DNA of 64,000 nucleotides. It comes from Rachycentron canadum. Its lineage: Eukaryota; Chordata; Actinopteri; Carangiformes; Rachycentridae. Positions 11,914-25,474 of this stretch are shown piece by piece (positions within the stretch are counted from its first letter, which is position 1; each line of letters opens with the position of its first letter). The stretch covers positions 16,686,219 through 16,750,218 of the forward strand of contig CM076659.1 in the NCBI GenBank assembly GCA_038496675.1, in the 5' to 3' direction. Made by a program: the position numbers and the translations under genes. The notes under the pieces were generated by a model, which saw nothing but the letters and a program-made list of their open reading frames with translations, did not search any database and was not told the origin of the DNA.

Positions 11914-13851
11914 GCAGCCCATGTTCTATATTTTCATTATTGAAAAAAAAAATCCCATGAAAAGACTAAAAACCAACAAAAGGTTAGTGCATTAGTTTGA
12001 CAGGACTTTCTGACGTCCTCACACTGTCTGTGACTCTCAGTCACAAGCCCACTAGTTCCTGCTGAAGATGTAAGTCTTTAAAAAATTGTATCATGGATGT
12101 AAAGAAGGACAAATACATTTCTAAAATACCTGCCATGATGGTTTATAAAAAAATGTTACTCATTTAAAATCAAACAAGTTGTGGATTAATACACAATTGC
12201 TGCTCTGGTATTTATTGTCACAGGATGGTGTTTGTGGGCTTCACTTAAAATAACAGCATCCATGTACATAATAATGACTTGTCACCCAATGCAGTGTGGT
12301 GACACTTGTGTGCTTTTAATATTTGTGGAGCTTCATGGTACAATGGAATAAATTATATCAGACTTTTGGAAAAATTATTTACAACAGAGCAGGAAGTGCT
12401 GCATGATTCCATCTGACCTGACAGGTGCTGGCAGGTAGACGTACAAAAACAAGATCCCAGAAGTCTTGCAGAATATAGAATAATACAAACCACCTTGGAA
12501 ACAAACTTATAGAAAAACAAACAGAAACGCCGAGAAACAAATATTGACTCAAAACACGATACACATTACTGTGTTTGTTTGCCTAAATTATTTGAGTACC
12601 TCAGTTGCTTCTTTTTCTTGGTTGTCTACTTTACTCAGTATCTTGTTTTTTTAGAGAAATTATATCAGACTTTCAATCAATTCATTGTTGGTTTCAGTCA
12701 TTTCTTGGGGTTTATTGTCAAGAATAAACATAAAGAATATTACCACATTTAACCTTTAAATACAAAACTGCCTGCCTCTACCCTGCATTGTGGACTGCTA
12801 CCACATTGCCCACACATACTTTAAATTACGTACAACACACACAAAGTCATCTTTGTTAACTTTGTGATAACACGAGACACTGATCACGGCCAGTGAACCT
12901 GTTACTTGCCTGAATAGGTGTGAAATAATAGGTTGAGCAAATGATGGCAATGGTAAAATTAACAATAAAGATGCCTTGTTAATCATTGAGTTCACTTTGC
13001 TCTTGGTAAAGTAAACACAGGTTAAAGGAATAAGGGAAGGACACTGTAGACTGAGACCACAGCAGATTTTTAGTAATCAATACAGAACTAATAGTGGCAT
13101 ATTAGCATGTTTTGATACTGCCATTTACTGTCAGATTGTTCTATTTTGTAAAAAACTATTAAAATAATATTGCTTTATTACAGACTTATTTGCTGTCAAG
13201 TTGTGGTTTTTTTTACCCCCATGTGGTGACTGAGCTGCTCCATTCATCTCCACCCATTAGTTCAACATCAGTCATGTGTGTGTTAGTCTTGATGTGTGTG
13301 TGTGTAGTGTAGAGTTACAGAACATAAGAGCAGTGTTCACAGTTAATAGTCTGCTGCTGTCTTTTTATAGCCTGGTATAAAAGAACAGGAGCAGTGTGAG
13401 GTTGGATCAGTCTGAGCACAGAAGGGCTCACATTGTCCATTAGCACATTTCAACTAACATTTATTGTTTGAATGAATCCTACCAATATATCTGTATAACA
13501 ATATGTGATACATTTATCCTGACACAATTTTACACATGAATTTTACATTCTTGCAAATTAGAATCGAATGGAGAAAATACTTGAAAGTCATGCAAGTTCA
13601 CTTCATTCCTAATAAATCCTGGGTAAGATTTAGACTTTTAGATTTAGAAATGTTTTAAACTAAGAACACACCATCCCTTCACAGCCCCATCTAGTAAAGG
13701 AACACAACTTTTCACTTTTACCTATTAGTTTCTTTATGAATCAAATAACTAAGAAATAACATGTTGATTACTGAATTGATAGTAGCAAATAGAGAATTGG
13801 GGTGATGACATTATTGTAGTCTCTCATTCAGCACTTGCTATTAGAAAATTC

Positions 13852-13896
<45 letters not shown>
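13852..13896 (+). repeat. (ATTG)n tetranucleotide microsatellite
   Basis: About eleven uninterrupted ATTG/TTGA units in intergenic sequence. Confidence 0.95.
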
Positions 13897-14774
13897 CAAA
13901 TTTCCATTGACTACTTTGTGGTCATCTTAATGTGGTTGGGTCCACACCCATGAAACTCACCAATGCTATTTTCTTATGTAATGAACATGTTATCAGTCTG
14001 AAAAGTGATATTACAGGCACATGAGAAAACCAAGCCCTCTCAACTCACTCATGGACTCTTTCCTTCTGTCAAACTGTTACATTTTATCTGTAAGCAGAAA
14101 TATACAGATGACCATATCTGATCCATCCATATTCAAGACATATGACATGAGTCACGCAACATGCTGCTGAGAAAGGCTTTGTTCTAAGGCTGGATTTTAA
14201 CACAATGTCATTGGGATTTCAAATGAGGTCTTTTAACTTCTGGAACAGAAGTTTTCTATGTTGGATGGAATTGTTTTCCCCCTGTTTTCTGTCTATGTGC
14301 TAAAATAATCCAGCCAGTTGCTCATGCTGATTTACTGTACAGACGTGAGAGTGGTATTGCTCTTCTCATGTAGCTCTTGGCAGGAAAGTATTAGTAGTTT
14401 GCCAAAATGTCTAAGTATTCCTAGGAAACTGCGTCACAACCATCAATGTGAAGCTACTTATATGGACTCACTAAGAGCAGACACTCCCTTACATCCCTTC
14501 AGTTACAAGCTAAAGCTTCTGACCTTTACCATAAAGCTAACACACATTTAACCCTCAACTTAACCTCTGACCTTCAAATGGCTTCTTGTTAAACTGAGGA
14601 CTGACTAAAACGTCCTCATGCCCCTGAACAGACCTCCATAATAAGGTCCAGAACTGAAGAACATCTTGCTAAGTGTTACCAGCGCAAACACACAGAGACA
14701 CACCAAGCCTTTCATCGGTGCAGTGTTAGCTGCCGAGTAATATTGTATATCCGGCATTTCCACATTCCTGTGTT

Positions 14775-14788
14775 GTTGCCGTGGTGAC
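14775..14788 (+). promoter_or_regulatory. RFX/X-box-like motif, intergenic
   Basis: GTTGCC-GT-GGTGAC matches GTNRCC-N2-RGYAAC with one mismatch. A further ATGGTAACC half-site follows about ten bases later (14797-14805). It is about 3 kb past nphp1 and 5 kb before the first MAL-family gene, so it could be a distal element; it may equally be chance. Confidence 0.3.
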
Positions 14789-15426
14789 GGTGCTCATGGT
14801 AACCAGAGAGTGGTGTTCAGCGTTGAGCTGAAAAATATAGAAATGATCTAAAGGTTGCAATAAACAAGGTAAAAAAAACTATTACCATTTCTTCCCTGTG
14901 TTTTAATCACATAGAAACACAGTCAACACAACCAGAGAAGAATATAGAATTTGTCTGTTGCCTGTTAATTAAAGCTTTTAATTTGCCAAAAGACAATTAC
15001 CAAGAGTAATTCACTGAGGTTGTTCTTGCTTCTCACTGCTGCTACTGCTGATCTGGTTTTTAATGGAAAACATACAGGAAATGCGATTTATTTTATATTT
15101 ATAGCTTTTATGTTGCATCTTGATTTTGATCAATAGCAATGGTGTGACAAAAGGTTTCTGTGATCTTAGATAGTTCTGGAGACAAAGCAAAATGATCAAA
15201 TTCTGACAAAAAAACAAAAACAAATAAAATGTAAAAACCACATGAAAAGCATGGGGAAAGTTGAATATCTTGAAAGAATAATTGATTATCAGTGATGAAC
15301 TCAATCACTAAAATACTTAATCAAATAAATGCTTTATAGCACTTAGTGATTGCATAGTGTGCACTGAAAAAAAAACACAAACAACACACACACTAAAAAA
15401 CAGTCGCCTGCATTTAATATAAAGGA

Positions 15427-15430
<4 letters not shown>

Positions 15431-15477
<47 letters not shown>
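15431..15477 (+). repeat. (CA)n microsatellite
   Basis: About 23 uninterrupted CA units. Confidence 0.95.
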
Positions 15478-15479
<2 letters not shown>

Positions 15480-17071
15480 TACTGCTGGTCACAGCCAGGT
15501 CGCTCCCCAACACTTTGTTGTTGATAGACTAATTAATCAGTCATCATCATCATTTCAGTGCTAGTCATTTTCTCAAACTGGCTTATTTTCCTCTTTCTTG
15601 TTAAAAACATTTGTATGAATAAGTTAACACCCCTGTTAGTCCTCAGACACATCAAAAACCTTTCTAACTCTGCAGGGGAAGACTCAGAGACTCAGAAACT
15701 CTTCTGCACATCACTGAATATTGACCATATTCTGAGTAGTGCAAAGAAACTCAACCACTGACAGAAAACCTCATTGTAGATGCGACTGCTATTGTCACCT
15801 GGAAACGCTGAGACGTTCTCACCCACTTCTCTTTGTGCCCCAGAAGGACTATTGTGTCTGAGGAGGAGTAAGAGGAAGAAGAAGGGGCCCAAGAGCAGCT
15901 CAAGACCAGTTGAGCAGGAAAGTGTGAGTTTTCTTGGGTATAGTTGGGCTAGAGCTGGAAAGATGATCCAGGGGTGATGTTTTTTTCCTCCTTGTTTAAA
16001 TGTAAGTACTTACATTACTTACTTAAAAGTAAGTATCCATCCAACGCAATCTGTATTTAGAGGGGAAAATGTTTTTTGTTTTTTTTTAAAAATATGATTG
16101 TCATCTAACAAACACCATTATTAAACTACTTGCAAAAATCATGCAAAATAATGCTAGTGTAATATATAACAAAGGATTCTACACTCATTACAATATTATA
16201 AACTCTTCTGCCAATTAAAATCACAATTGTTTTTTGGTTAAAAGAGACATTATATACATCTTTACATCAGAGTATAATGACAGTACTGTCCTTTGCTGCC
16301 ATTATCTTTGATTAACATTCAGTCTAATACTCAGGATTATGTTTTAGACATTTGGGATGGTCAATATTAGTAAAGCGTTTTTGCACAAATAGTGTTTTTC
16401 TTCCGGAGGGGGTCAAAGGTCAGGGTCAGCTATTTATCAGATCCCCCGGAGCTTGCATGGATTCAACAAAACACACACTCACAAAAAAGCCTATGGTTCC
16501 TCAAGTTGAAGTTCAATTTGTCTGACTGTCAGGCCGCTCTGCTCATCTTGGCCCCAAGACATGACATTTTTTTGTGAATGAAAAATATGTGTAGATTTGC
16601 CATTCAGGATACAAAACACAATGAATTTGTTATCATTGTTTTTGTATGTGTGTTACATTGTGTAATTACACCTACTTAAACCTACAACTACAGCACCTGA
16701 CACTGACAAATGGCCATTGTATTTTGGCAGTGCTGGCAGGGGTTCCCATAGATTGTGTACATAGGTGTGTGTGTGTGTGTGTAGGCCTGTAACCAGATCC
16801 ATAGTAAAGGAGCTAGTCCAAGGTGTGTCTCTCCTAACACTGGTCAACTGCAGCTTGTTGGCTGCCTGCTGAGTGTAACCCAGTTTCTCTCTGTGTTTGT
16901 CTGGCAATTAGGACAAGGCTGTTGTTGGGGAAAATATGCGAAAATGAAAAGTAAGCCCCAAAGCGCTTACTACAATAGTTGACCTTAGTAGGATTTAATA
17001 GTTCCTTGGTCAGTTACTTTGAAGAAGTGAAATAATGTGAAAAAAATAAATTGCAGGACCACCTAACTTCC

Positions 17072-17072
<1 letters not shown>

Positions 17073-17160
<88 letters not shown>

Positions 17161-17161
17161 G
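17073..17161 (+). repeat. Compound (GACA)n(GATA)n microsatellite
   Basis: About ten GACA units pass directly into about twelve GATA units, 89 bp in all. This is the simple-sequence composition called Bkm in vertebrates. Its purity suggests length polymorphism. Confidence 0.95.
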
Positions 17162-18700
17162 TTCACCATGTAAGCATTTAAATTTGCATTAGTGGATTTT
17201 TGGCCATCTAGGGCAGTGAACTGTACATTTAAATATTTATATACAGTATGTTTTGAAAAAGAAATCAATAAATGTTAGTATAAAAGTGGAATCTGAATGA
17301 TGTTGGAGGACTCCATGTAATGAGTTCATTACACATGGCACCTCATGTATTTATGCTTTAGAACTTGTAAAACTAGTTTTGATTTGATATTACCTCATCT
17401 AAGACATCTGAATACTGAATTATTGGACAAGAGCACATTCAAAAAGACCTTGAGTTTAATTTGGAGGTGTGGTCATTAAACTAATACAATAGAATAACAT
17501 AACTATAAAGTAACTTCCTTCCTGCACTCACTCTGAACAAATCACTCTTGCTGCAGCCACATATATAGAAATTTAATTATTGGAATGAGCCAGAGGGTTG
17601 AGGAAATTCTCTCTGTTGTCAGGTTCGCATGATCAAATCAGAAGGAACAAACCTCGCCCTATTTAGGTGTTGCTGACATTTTGCTTTGTAGAAACCGAGC
17701 AGGGTCTCCAAACACACCTAAGTGACCTTAACATACACTAACAGATGAACAGGTTGACTCAGGGTGTGTCAGCATCTGCACAACAACAAAGTCAGTTTCT
17801 CTGTCTAATAGACACAACCCCCATTTGGACAACATGAAAGCTTTACCTGCACAGTGACTCACTGAACAATATTACAATCCTGTGTACCTTTTAAAAGACT
17901 AGTTAGCACATTAGAACTAAAAGATACTACATATTTAACAAGAAGCCAGACTTCATTTAAAGCCAGATTTGTTATAAAATATACACTATCATGCAGCTAT
18001 TGTAAAGAAACATGAAAACACACATTCAACATTTTATTGAAATGAAAGAGACATTTTTTAACTTTCATATTATTTGTAATGTGAGAAGGTGGCTATGTTA
18101 TTTCTTGACTTTTAAAACTGTGACTCATGTATTCGCACAATTTCAACATCAATGTAGATGTGGATGCAATGGAAATTTTAACTAGCCTGCGCAACCCAAA
18201 TTATGCAGCAGTACAAAAACATAAAATAGTTTACAGGTTGGTACTATGGATGCTGTGTACAGTTTATGGGCGCTGCCATAAAACACAATTATTTGCAATC
18301 CACACCCATGCTCAAAACACTGAATTTGAACTTGTGTGTGCATGTTATTATTTATTTTGTGACAACACAACAGAGTGACTAATATTGAATTCATACAGAG
18401 TTGAAAAGACTGAGAGTTGTCCCACGCAATAGGTTTTGTATATTGTCCTGAGGTTTAATCCCTCTGCCTGGAAACCATCAGGCTGTGTTTGTCAGTTGGT
18501 TTGGGATGATACATTCAGAGATAAAAGTACAATCAGACTCTTTCATTCCCTCACGTAACTCACATACTGCAACTCTTAGATTAAGCTGCCATCCTTCCAG
18601 AAACAGAAGACAGAATGTAATAATCAATAATTTGGGAAATTCTGTATATTTATTTGATTTTATACCCTGATTGAGATGAGATGACTGATACTGCTATCAT

Positions 18701-18722
18701 GCATGTACTGTAGAGTACATGC
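18701..18722. repeat. Short perfect hairpin
   Basis: A 9-bp stem, GCATGTACT against AGTACATGC, with a GTAG loop in intergenic sequence. No function can be assigned. Confidence 0.5.
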
Positions 18723-19677
18723 TGTAGAGTTTATCTTAGCACAAAGGTTTACCACCTACCACCATATATTTCTTTTGTTTCTTGTATCTCCCTGAAGTGA
18801 AACCTCTTCTCTACAGGTTTAAAACTGACAGGTTACATATTAAATCGCAGCCACTCCTGAACTCTTCCCCTCTCTCTCGGCTTTGTTTGCTCTCTTGTTT
18901 CACTCCAAACCACTTCATCTACTTGTGTGTCCCTGTTTCTATTTTCTTATCCCATCCTCTCGTCCCTCATGCTTTCTTGCTCAGTCACATGTGTCCTCTG
19001 TGTCAATAAAACCAAGCAGACTGTCCCTCTTTGCCTCCCTCCATTCATTTTTACCTTGAAGTGTTTAGCTCCAGTGGGAAGATGATAAAAAAAGAAATCC
19101 CAACCAAATTAAAAGGTGGGCGGGACAGGGGGTTCCTACAAAAAACACATGCAGACACAAACTCAATTCAGCTGATAAAGGGTTATTAAAAGAGCTATTT
19201 GTAAGTTATGCTATTGCTCCAGAGCTAGAGTTAGAGTAGCTACCAACGGAAACGTGTTACGTGTTCAGCATCAAACTTCAGTCCTTTACTGAACAAGAGC
19301 CAACATCAATGTTTACTAATTTGTTTCTATTCCATCTTTTCCTCCTCTGAAGTTAGTATGCTAATCGATTAGCCCCGACCTGATGAATATCCAGAAAAAT
19401 ACATATAAGTGAGTCAATAGGAACTAAAAAATGATCCCAATTCAATGTTGATTTTGTTATTAAGCGCATCGTAGACAAACACACAAGCACTATAAACATG
19501 TGAGGGCACACAATAACACACTAGCACACATGAAAACTGCACAAAGACACATCAACATCATCCCTTTGTGCAAACAAAGCCAAAAACCACCTGTCAAACT
19601 GGTAGTTTCGACCAGAGGAATGGATGAGTAGGTGCGGTGGAGGGAGGTGCGGGAGGAGAGAGAGATGGGGGGGGGGG

Positions 19678-19687
19678 CTTTAAAAAG
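19678..19687 (+). promoter_or_regulatory. TATA-like element of the first MAL-family gene
   Basis: CTTTAAAAAG follows a run of ten or more G and sits 72 bp before the ATG at 19759. With usual spacing, transcription would start near 19710-19720, giving a short 5' UTR. Inferred from position and base composition only. Confidence 0.4.
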
Positions 19688-19758
19688 CAGATTATAATGG
19701 ATTACACACCTCATTCTACAGAAAACCACGCACACAGACACACACAGTGTTTTGGACT

Positions 19759-22633
19759 ATGGCTTCCACCACCTCAGGTGATGTTCTGCCCACAGGCAGC
19801 AGGATCTTCACCACTGTTCCTGAAGTGTTCTTCATCCCTGAGTTTGTGAGTTTCTTATTTGTTCATTGTCATTTGAATCTTTTTTTTTTTGGGGAGGGGG
19901 CTTCCCCCTTGGATATTTTCCTTCTTTCCTGTTTGACAAATTAGCCCATTTAGCCTTAGTTGTAGTCACGCCACCATTAATTTGCTTACCCAGGTGAGTC
20001 ATCACTAAGATATCATCTCTCTCTCTTTTATCTGTCTGTTTCCTTCTGACTCAGCCTTTGTAATCACTCATTTACTCAGGTCAGCATCATTCAGAGTAAG
20101 ATCTTATTTCCTTGACTCTCTATCTGACTCCTGATCATTGCTCCACTGAAGTAAATCTCCGTCCAGATAGGAATCTGTCTTGTCTTGTTAAAATGGTCAG
20201 TGTTTGATCAGTGGAGCCAACAGAGAGGAGAAGGAGCAGCTAACCAACCATGAAGACAGGAGGAGCTGATTTGGTTTGGTCACTGCGAAAGTTAGAGCCC
20301 TGCCTGCTAAAACAACACATACCTACTCTTCATTAATGATTGCTGCCAAATTATAATAAGACTCAATAATGAGAGTTTTCCCCAGAGGACAAACTGCTTC
20401 CAGGAAACAACATGTTTCCATAGCAACGGGAAAACAACAACAACCACAGTGAGTTAAAGTAACAAAAAGCAAATTGTCAAGTGAAACACTTGAAGCTTAA
20501 ATATTATATTACATTAATATTATAGAGTCTATGGGAAGTCCAGGATACAATAATGTCACTGCAGGTACAAACACACGTTGTTACTTATTCTGCATGTTGC
20601 AAAAATGTCACATTTGTGGCAACACAACCAAGACAGCATGCACATCCACAAATCCACAGGTGTTAATGAGACAAGGAGCAAACTAACTTTACTTTACTTT
20701 ACTTGGAAACAAACCTGACTCTCCAAGAGGGGAAATGTATTTAAAAATACCATTTTAAAATGTATTTTTCAGATCTCTTTTTCAGAAGTGGCTCTGGGGG
20801 TTTTAATTTTATTTTGAATGCAAAATTATGTCTTATTATTATATTTATTATTGAATGTGACACATAAAATGTTGTTTAAAAAAACCATTCACAGACAATG
20901 ACAGACCTTTTGCAGTTACTGTACAGGGAACTTGGAAAATAAACCTGTGTGACACAAGTGGATAAGTGAGATGTAAATCTAAACCAATGTCAACTCACGT
21001 GGTTTACTTGCTGGCTCGGGTCTTTTTTTTTTTTTTTTGCAGCTCAGGTATGGAAATGTACTGGCAATGTTTATTGGTCAAGTACAAAAAAAGCAGGCAG
21101 CATAACTGGTTGAAGACGGGCTTGGCATCTTTTTTTTTTTTTTTTTAAACAATTATGCTTTCCTGGAGTGGAGCTAAATGATGGAGCAATTTCAAACAAA
21201 AAAAGTACAGAAAGAAAAACCAACAGGAAAAACATTAATGTTTTTAAAGTTTCTCTGGTTTTACAGACTGAATGAAACTCAAAGCTTCTCATAATGCAGA
21301 ACAGCCTTTAGAAAAGCAGTGCTGAAAGCTGGTGTGTGGCACAGGAATGAATGGATGAAATTAACTGGGTTGCAAACAAGAAAAGTGTTGTTTGAGTTGG
21401 CCATGATTTCAAACAAACACTTAAACTTAAAAATAAGTCATGTGTGTCACAGTAGGTTAAATAAAATAATCACTGGAAAAGATGGAAACTGTATTGATCT
21501 GGGGTTCATAGTAGTTACAGAGGATTCCAATGGCAAACTAGAGTCAAGGTAAATTAATTTTTGATGCTCTTAAAATCACCAAAATAAACCTGCCCCCCCT
21601 TAAAAAAAATATCCGTATATCAAATACCTAATATCAGAGCTAACTATTTATTAATGATGCAGGGATTGTTTGTACACATGCATCATCAGCAGAAGTGTTA
21701 ATAATGTTGTAGGATTATATATATTTATATATATATATACACATACACACACTTATATAGACATTCAGGTACTTCTTGCATAGACTCTTTGTATTTCATA
21801 CTTTAAAGGTAAATTTTCTATTGAAATTTAATCGACTACAGGTGCCCTTTAACCTGGAATAGATATAAATAGATAAGGTTCCTCTGGTATGCGAAATCTG
21901 ATATGGAGAAGTACAGATAGAGTTTAGGTAATATTTGCTGATAAGGTCTATATGTAATAGCTTAAAGTAATGTTTGTTTGAGTGTTCTCACAGTAATGAA
22001 CTGTTGCTTCAGGCGTGTGCTCATGTCCTTTTCTCTTTTTGTCATTGCTCTGTGCTTTAGGTTGTTTTCAGCTTTCATGGCAATCAGTTATCTGACTAAT
22101 GTGGTTTCTTCCAATCAAAGGGCATGTTACGTAATTATAGAAACTGAAAGGTTGGAGTGGTTTATTCACTATTTAATCACTTAACCAGTTTAAAAGACAT
22201 GCTGTTTTGACATAAGAAGTTTCTATTTTATTCTCTACTTTTCAAAACTAGAAAACTAAGCAAAATCACCACTTAAATTAAACTCAAATTATATTTTCCC
22301 ATTAAAACATTTTTAATAGTGTCACATACTTATGTTATTAGTTATGGGGATGAGCATTGCCTTTAACCTTGACCAAAAAGCACAATTTATCCAGAAGTGA
22401 GCTGACCATTTTAACTTTCATTTTATGTTGACAAATGTTTCAATCCATAAGGGCTTAATTGTTAAATGCTTATCAAAATGGAAAGTTTTCAAAGTTTCCA
22501 AGGACTTAATGTTGGGGAAATGAGATACAAGTAGAAATGTTGTCTTTCATGTTATTTTCACCTAATGGCAAGATTTTGAGTGCAGCTGAATTTCCAGAGG
22601 TGATTTATGTTCATTGAGTTTAAGGAAAGAGAG

Positions 22634-22679
<46 letters not shown>

Positions 22680-22908
22680 GACATCACAGGTGTTACTAAC
22701 AACACAGATGAGGAACCTGAAACTGAAGCAGCCATTTATTATGTTATTCTTTACACCTGTGACACGTCAGAATGACAGAAAGAGAAAGTCAAGTTGCACA
22801 ATAAGTCAAGTAAATGTACCCAGTATTCACAGTCTTGTTTCTCTTATCAGTGATCAATGTTTGTCAAAGGAGAGGGAAAGACTGTGGAAATACACCAGAG
22901 AGTGGCAG

Positions 22909-22970
<62 letters not shown>

Positions 22971-24466
22971 ATCTGCTTTCAGATATTAGAATTGCTGCAT
23001 TGATTTCTATAACTGTTTTTTTTTTTCTTAAGTTTTATGGGACTACAGCACTGATCACTAATGTGTGCTGCTTTAAAGTGGCTGTGATTGAAATAAATGG
23101 TGAATAAAGTATCAAATGACAATGAAAGTGATTACTCCCCTCAGCTTCACTGAGCATTATACTGAGTTTAAGATCCTTGTTTATCTTTTACTTTTGTGGT
23201 TCCTTCTCATTGTGAGTGTTGGAGAGTAAAAACAGAGAGGGACTATATAAGTATTGGTTTTATGTTCATCCAGAGGCAGGATTAATGTTGCTGCTGGATA
23301 TTTACATAAGCAAGTGTTTGCTGACATGTTTGTCATATCAGTTTAAAAAGTGAAGATGTGTCTTTTTTTGACAGGAGTTAAAAACATTTTGTCCTTGTTT
23401 ATCATGTGAAAAAAATGAGCTGATGTAAGTCTAGGTCCGCTGAAGCCGATGATCTCCCACTGTTTAACAGATATTACCATGGCCTGTTAAATCACATTTC
23501 ACTGCTGTTATATGTTGTTTGCTTGTTGTACACTGAGAGCATCATGAGTGGCTTTGTAGGCATTTCCTAACCTGTATTAATGAAAGACAGGAAATGGATC
23601 TAAATGAGAACATGATAAAAAGTTTTTTTTAAATTTGTCATAATACTGTACACTAGCTAACAGAAAGTACACTTCAAATCCATTTCTCTGTATCTGATTC
23701 TTCTCCCTCACCCCTCTCTTACCCACCATCCTGCAGGTGTTTGGAGGTTTGGTGTGGATCCTGGTGGCATCGACTCGTATCTTCCCGGAAAACCCTCTGG
23801 GCTGGGTGATGTTCGTGTCTGTGTTCTGCTTTGTAGTGACAACACTCTGGTTCTTCATCTTCCTCTGCGGAGCCAATCAGAGCAGCATCTGGCCCTCAAT
23901 GGTTAGACACACCAACCATCTGCTGATTGGCTAATTGGACAAGATGGTTAATTTTAGATAGAGAACATGGCCAAAAATATTTTAATGTACCACTTATATA
24001 TGATGGATGCCCCCTTTTGTGTCTTTTTTCTTTCCATCTCTCTTCTCTTATATTTTTCTTCTACTTCACCACCTACCCCTCTTTTTGCAGGATGTGGGTT
24101 ACCATTTTGTGGCTGTGGTTTTCTACCTCAGTGCATCAGTGATTCTGGCGTACAGCACCCTCATCAATGCGCGTCTGGTGGGTTTGAATCCTTCGGCTGA
24201 AATTCTCAAAATCTACCGACTGGATATTTCTGCAGTGGTATGGTTTCAAACAATCACACTCTCACACACCTACAGATCAAAATACCATGTGGACAGTATC
24301 TCGTAATTGTTCCAGTCAGTGTGTCTTGCGAACTCTATAGGGTCCTCCTACCTCAAGGTGATAAATCATCAATCTATGTTTGTGCTTCCAGGTGATGTCC
24401 TATGTGGCCACGCTTCTATACTTCCTCCATGCCATTTTCTCTGCCATCCGATGGAGGAGATCCTAA
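19759..24466 (+). CDS. mall: MAL-family MARVEL tetraspan proteolipid (mall position)
   Basis: Four exons, all phase 0: 19759-19845, 23737-23901, 24091-24237, 24392-24466, coding 157 aa. A short hydrophilic N-terminus (29 residues in exon 1) precedes four hydrophobic spans: about FGGLVWILVAS, GWVMFVSVFCF onward, FVAVVFYLSAS, and SYVATLLYFLHA. This is the MARVEL layout of MAL, MALL and plasmolipin. The C-terminus S-A-I-R-W-R-R-S resembles the MAL tail, which family studies connect with raft association and apical sorting. Exon 3 is eight codons longer than in the downstream paralogue, the extra residues lying in the loop before the last span. Being next to nphp1 suggests mall; the sequence itself looks at least as MAL-like, so the symbol is provisional. 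Intron 1 is 3.9 kb. Confidence 0.9.
20414..20427 (+). promoter_or_regulatory. RFX-like palindromic motif in mall intron 1
   Basis: GTTTCC-AT-AGCAAC has a perfect right half (RGYAAC) and a left half of the GTTTCC type also seen in RFX binding matrices, with the usual 2-bp spacer. It is 655 bp after the start codon, in the 5' part of intron 1. Confidence 0.35.
22625..22676 (+). repeat. (GA)n microsatellite
   Basis: GAAA/GAGA units resolve into an uninterrupted GA run within mall intron 1. Confidence 0.9.
22909..22968 (+). repeat. (GT)n microsatellite
   Basis: About 30 GT units in mall intron 1. The runs of alternating Cys and Val in open frames here come only from this repeat. Confidence 0.95.
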
Positions 24467-25460
24467 AGCAAAAAACCACAAAAGTCAAGAGCAGGGTGAC
24501 TGAAAAGAAACCAAATTACCAGCTAACCTCATTGGACTCAGCACAGAATGACTTTTTGTTTTTTTTTTTTTGCTCCTTTTGTTTTCATGTCATCTCAGTG
24601 ATGAAGCCAACTTTATGCTTTTCAACCAATGTGCCAAAACATGAATCGAATGAGTGAGTAGAAAACGAGCAGGTTGTTGATACATGCCACCTGTTCATGG
24701 CCTGGTATGTTTGGTGAGGTATGTCTGTACATTATAAATCAGAAAGACAGTTAACTAAACAAATCAAATTTGTTAGTCAGAGGTAATTGGGCCATGAGGA
24801 AGGCAGATTGGTGTAAATAACTAATTGAGACTAATAATAATTAAAGATAAACCAGAACAATTACTTGCATTGCGTTTTGTATTAAATACGAATTACAATG
24901 GCCCTAATGTATTTCCTGAGGGATGGGTCACAGATTTTATAAAGATGTATTACAGATAATTTATGAGGTCTTATCATTAAAACATTTTGATGTTGACAGT
25001 ATGGCTCCAGCTCGGAGTAAACACTTTCACAAATCAAAGACACATTAAAGCTTTTCACTGAATAGAAAGGCTGCAGGAGCAGCACTAATGTGAGTGAAGC
25101 ACTGTACATCTAAGTTTCAAATAAATCCCAAGGGGCTTCTACCGTTGAGAACTGGAGGGCTTGAATACCCAAAAGATGAGGTAATTTTTTTTCTGCATGT
25201 TTTATCCATGTTCACTATGTGCAAATGGTTAATGTATAAATGGATAAACAATTTCTCATGACTGTAAGTTTTTTCATTCACTTTCAATACAAAGGCTTTA
25301 TAGTTTATAGTTGCCATTTTTTATTCATTTCTTTTTAAGAGGTTTGGTTTTAATGTAGTGTACGGATGAACGTTTCCACATGAATTTTTATGAGAACTTC
25401 TAAATATTTCAACATGTAAATACTGAGATGATTTCATTTTATGGTATTTTTGGAATCTAT

Positions 25461-25474
25461 AATAAATAAATAAA
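25461..25474 (+). terminator. Overlapping poly(A) signals downstream of mall
   Basis: Three overlapping AATAAA hexamers, about 1 kb after the stop codon. This implies a roughly 1-kb 3' UTR if used; a weaker ATTAAA occurs earlier, near 24840. Confidence 0.4.

Larger units (their letters stand above)
11807..19758. other. Intergenic region between nphp1 and the first MAL-family gene
   Basis: Nearly 8 kb with no supported coding exon on either strand; open frames are short and unlike known families. It holds the nphp1 3' UTR, microsatellites at 13852-13896, 15431-15477 and 17073-17161, an RFX-like site at 14775-14788 and a stretch at about 14530-14640 resembling repeats seen widely in fish genomes. 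The proximal promoter of the next gene is at the right end. Confidence 0.6.
19846..23736 (+). other. Intron 1 of the first MAL-family gene
   Basis: 3.9 kb intron. It contains an RFX-like motif at 20414-20427, T-rich runs near 21023 and 21131, a TA-rich patch at 21715-21740, a (GA)n tract at 22625-22676 and a (GT)n tract at 22909-22968. No additional exon was recognised. Confidence 0.7.

Noticed and set aside
22909..22971. Poly Cys-Val coding sequence
   Set aside because: Translation of a (GT)n microsatellite in an intron.
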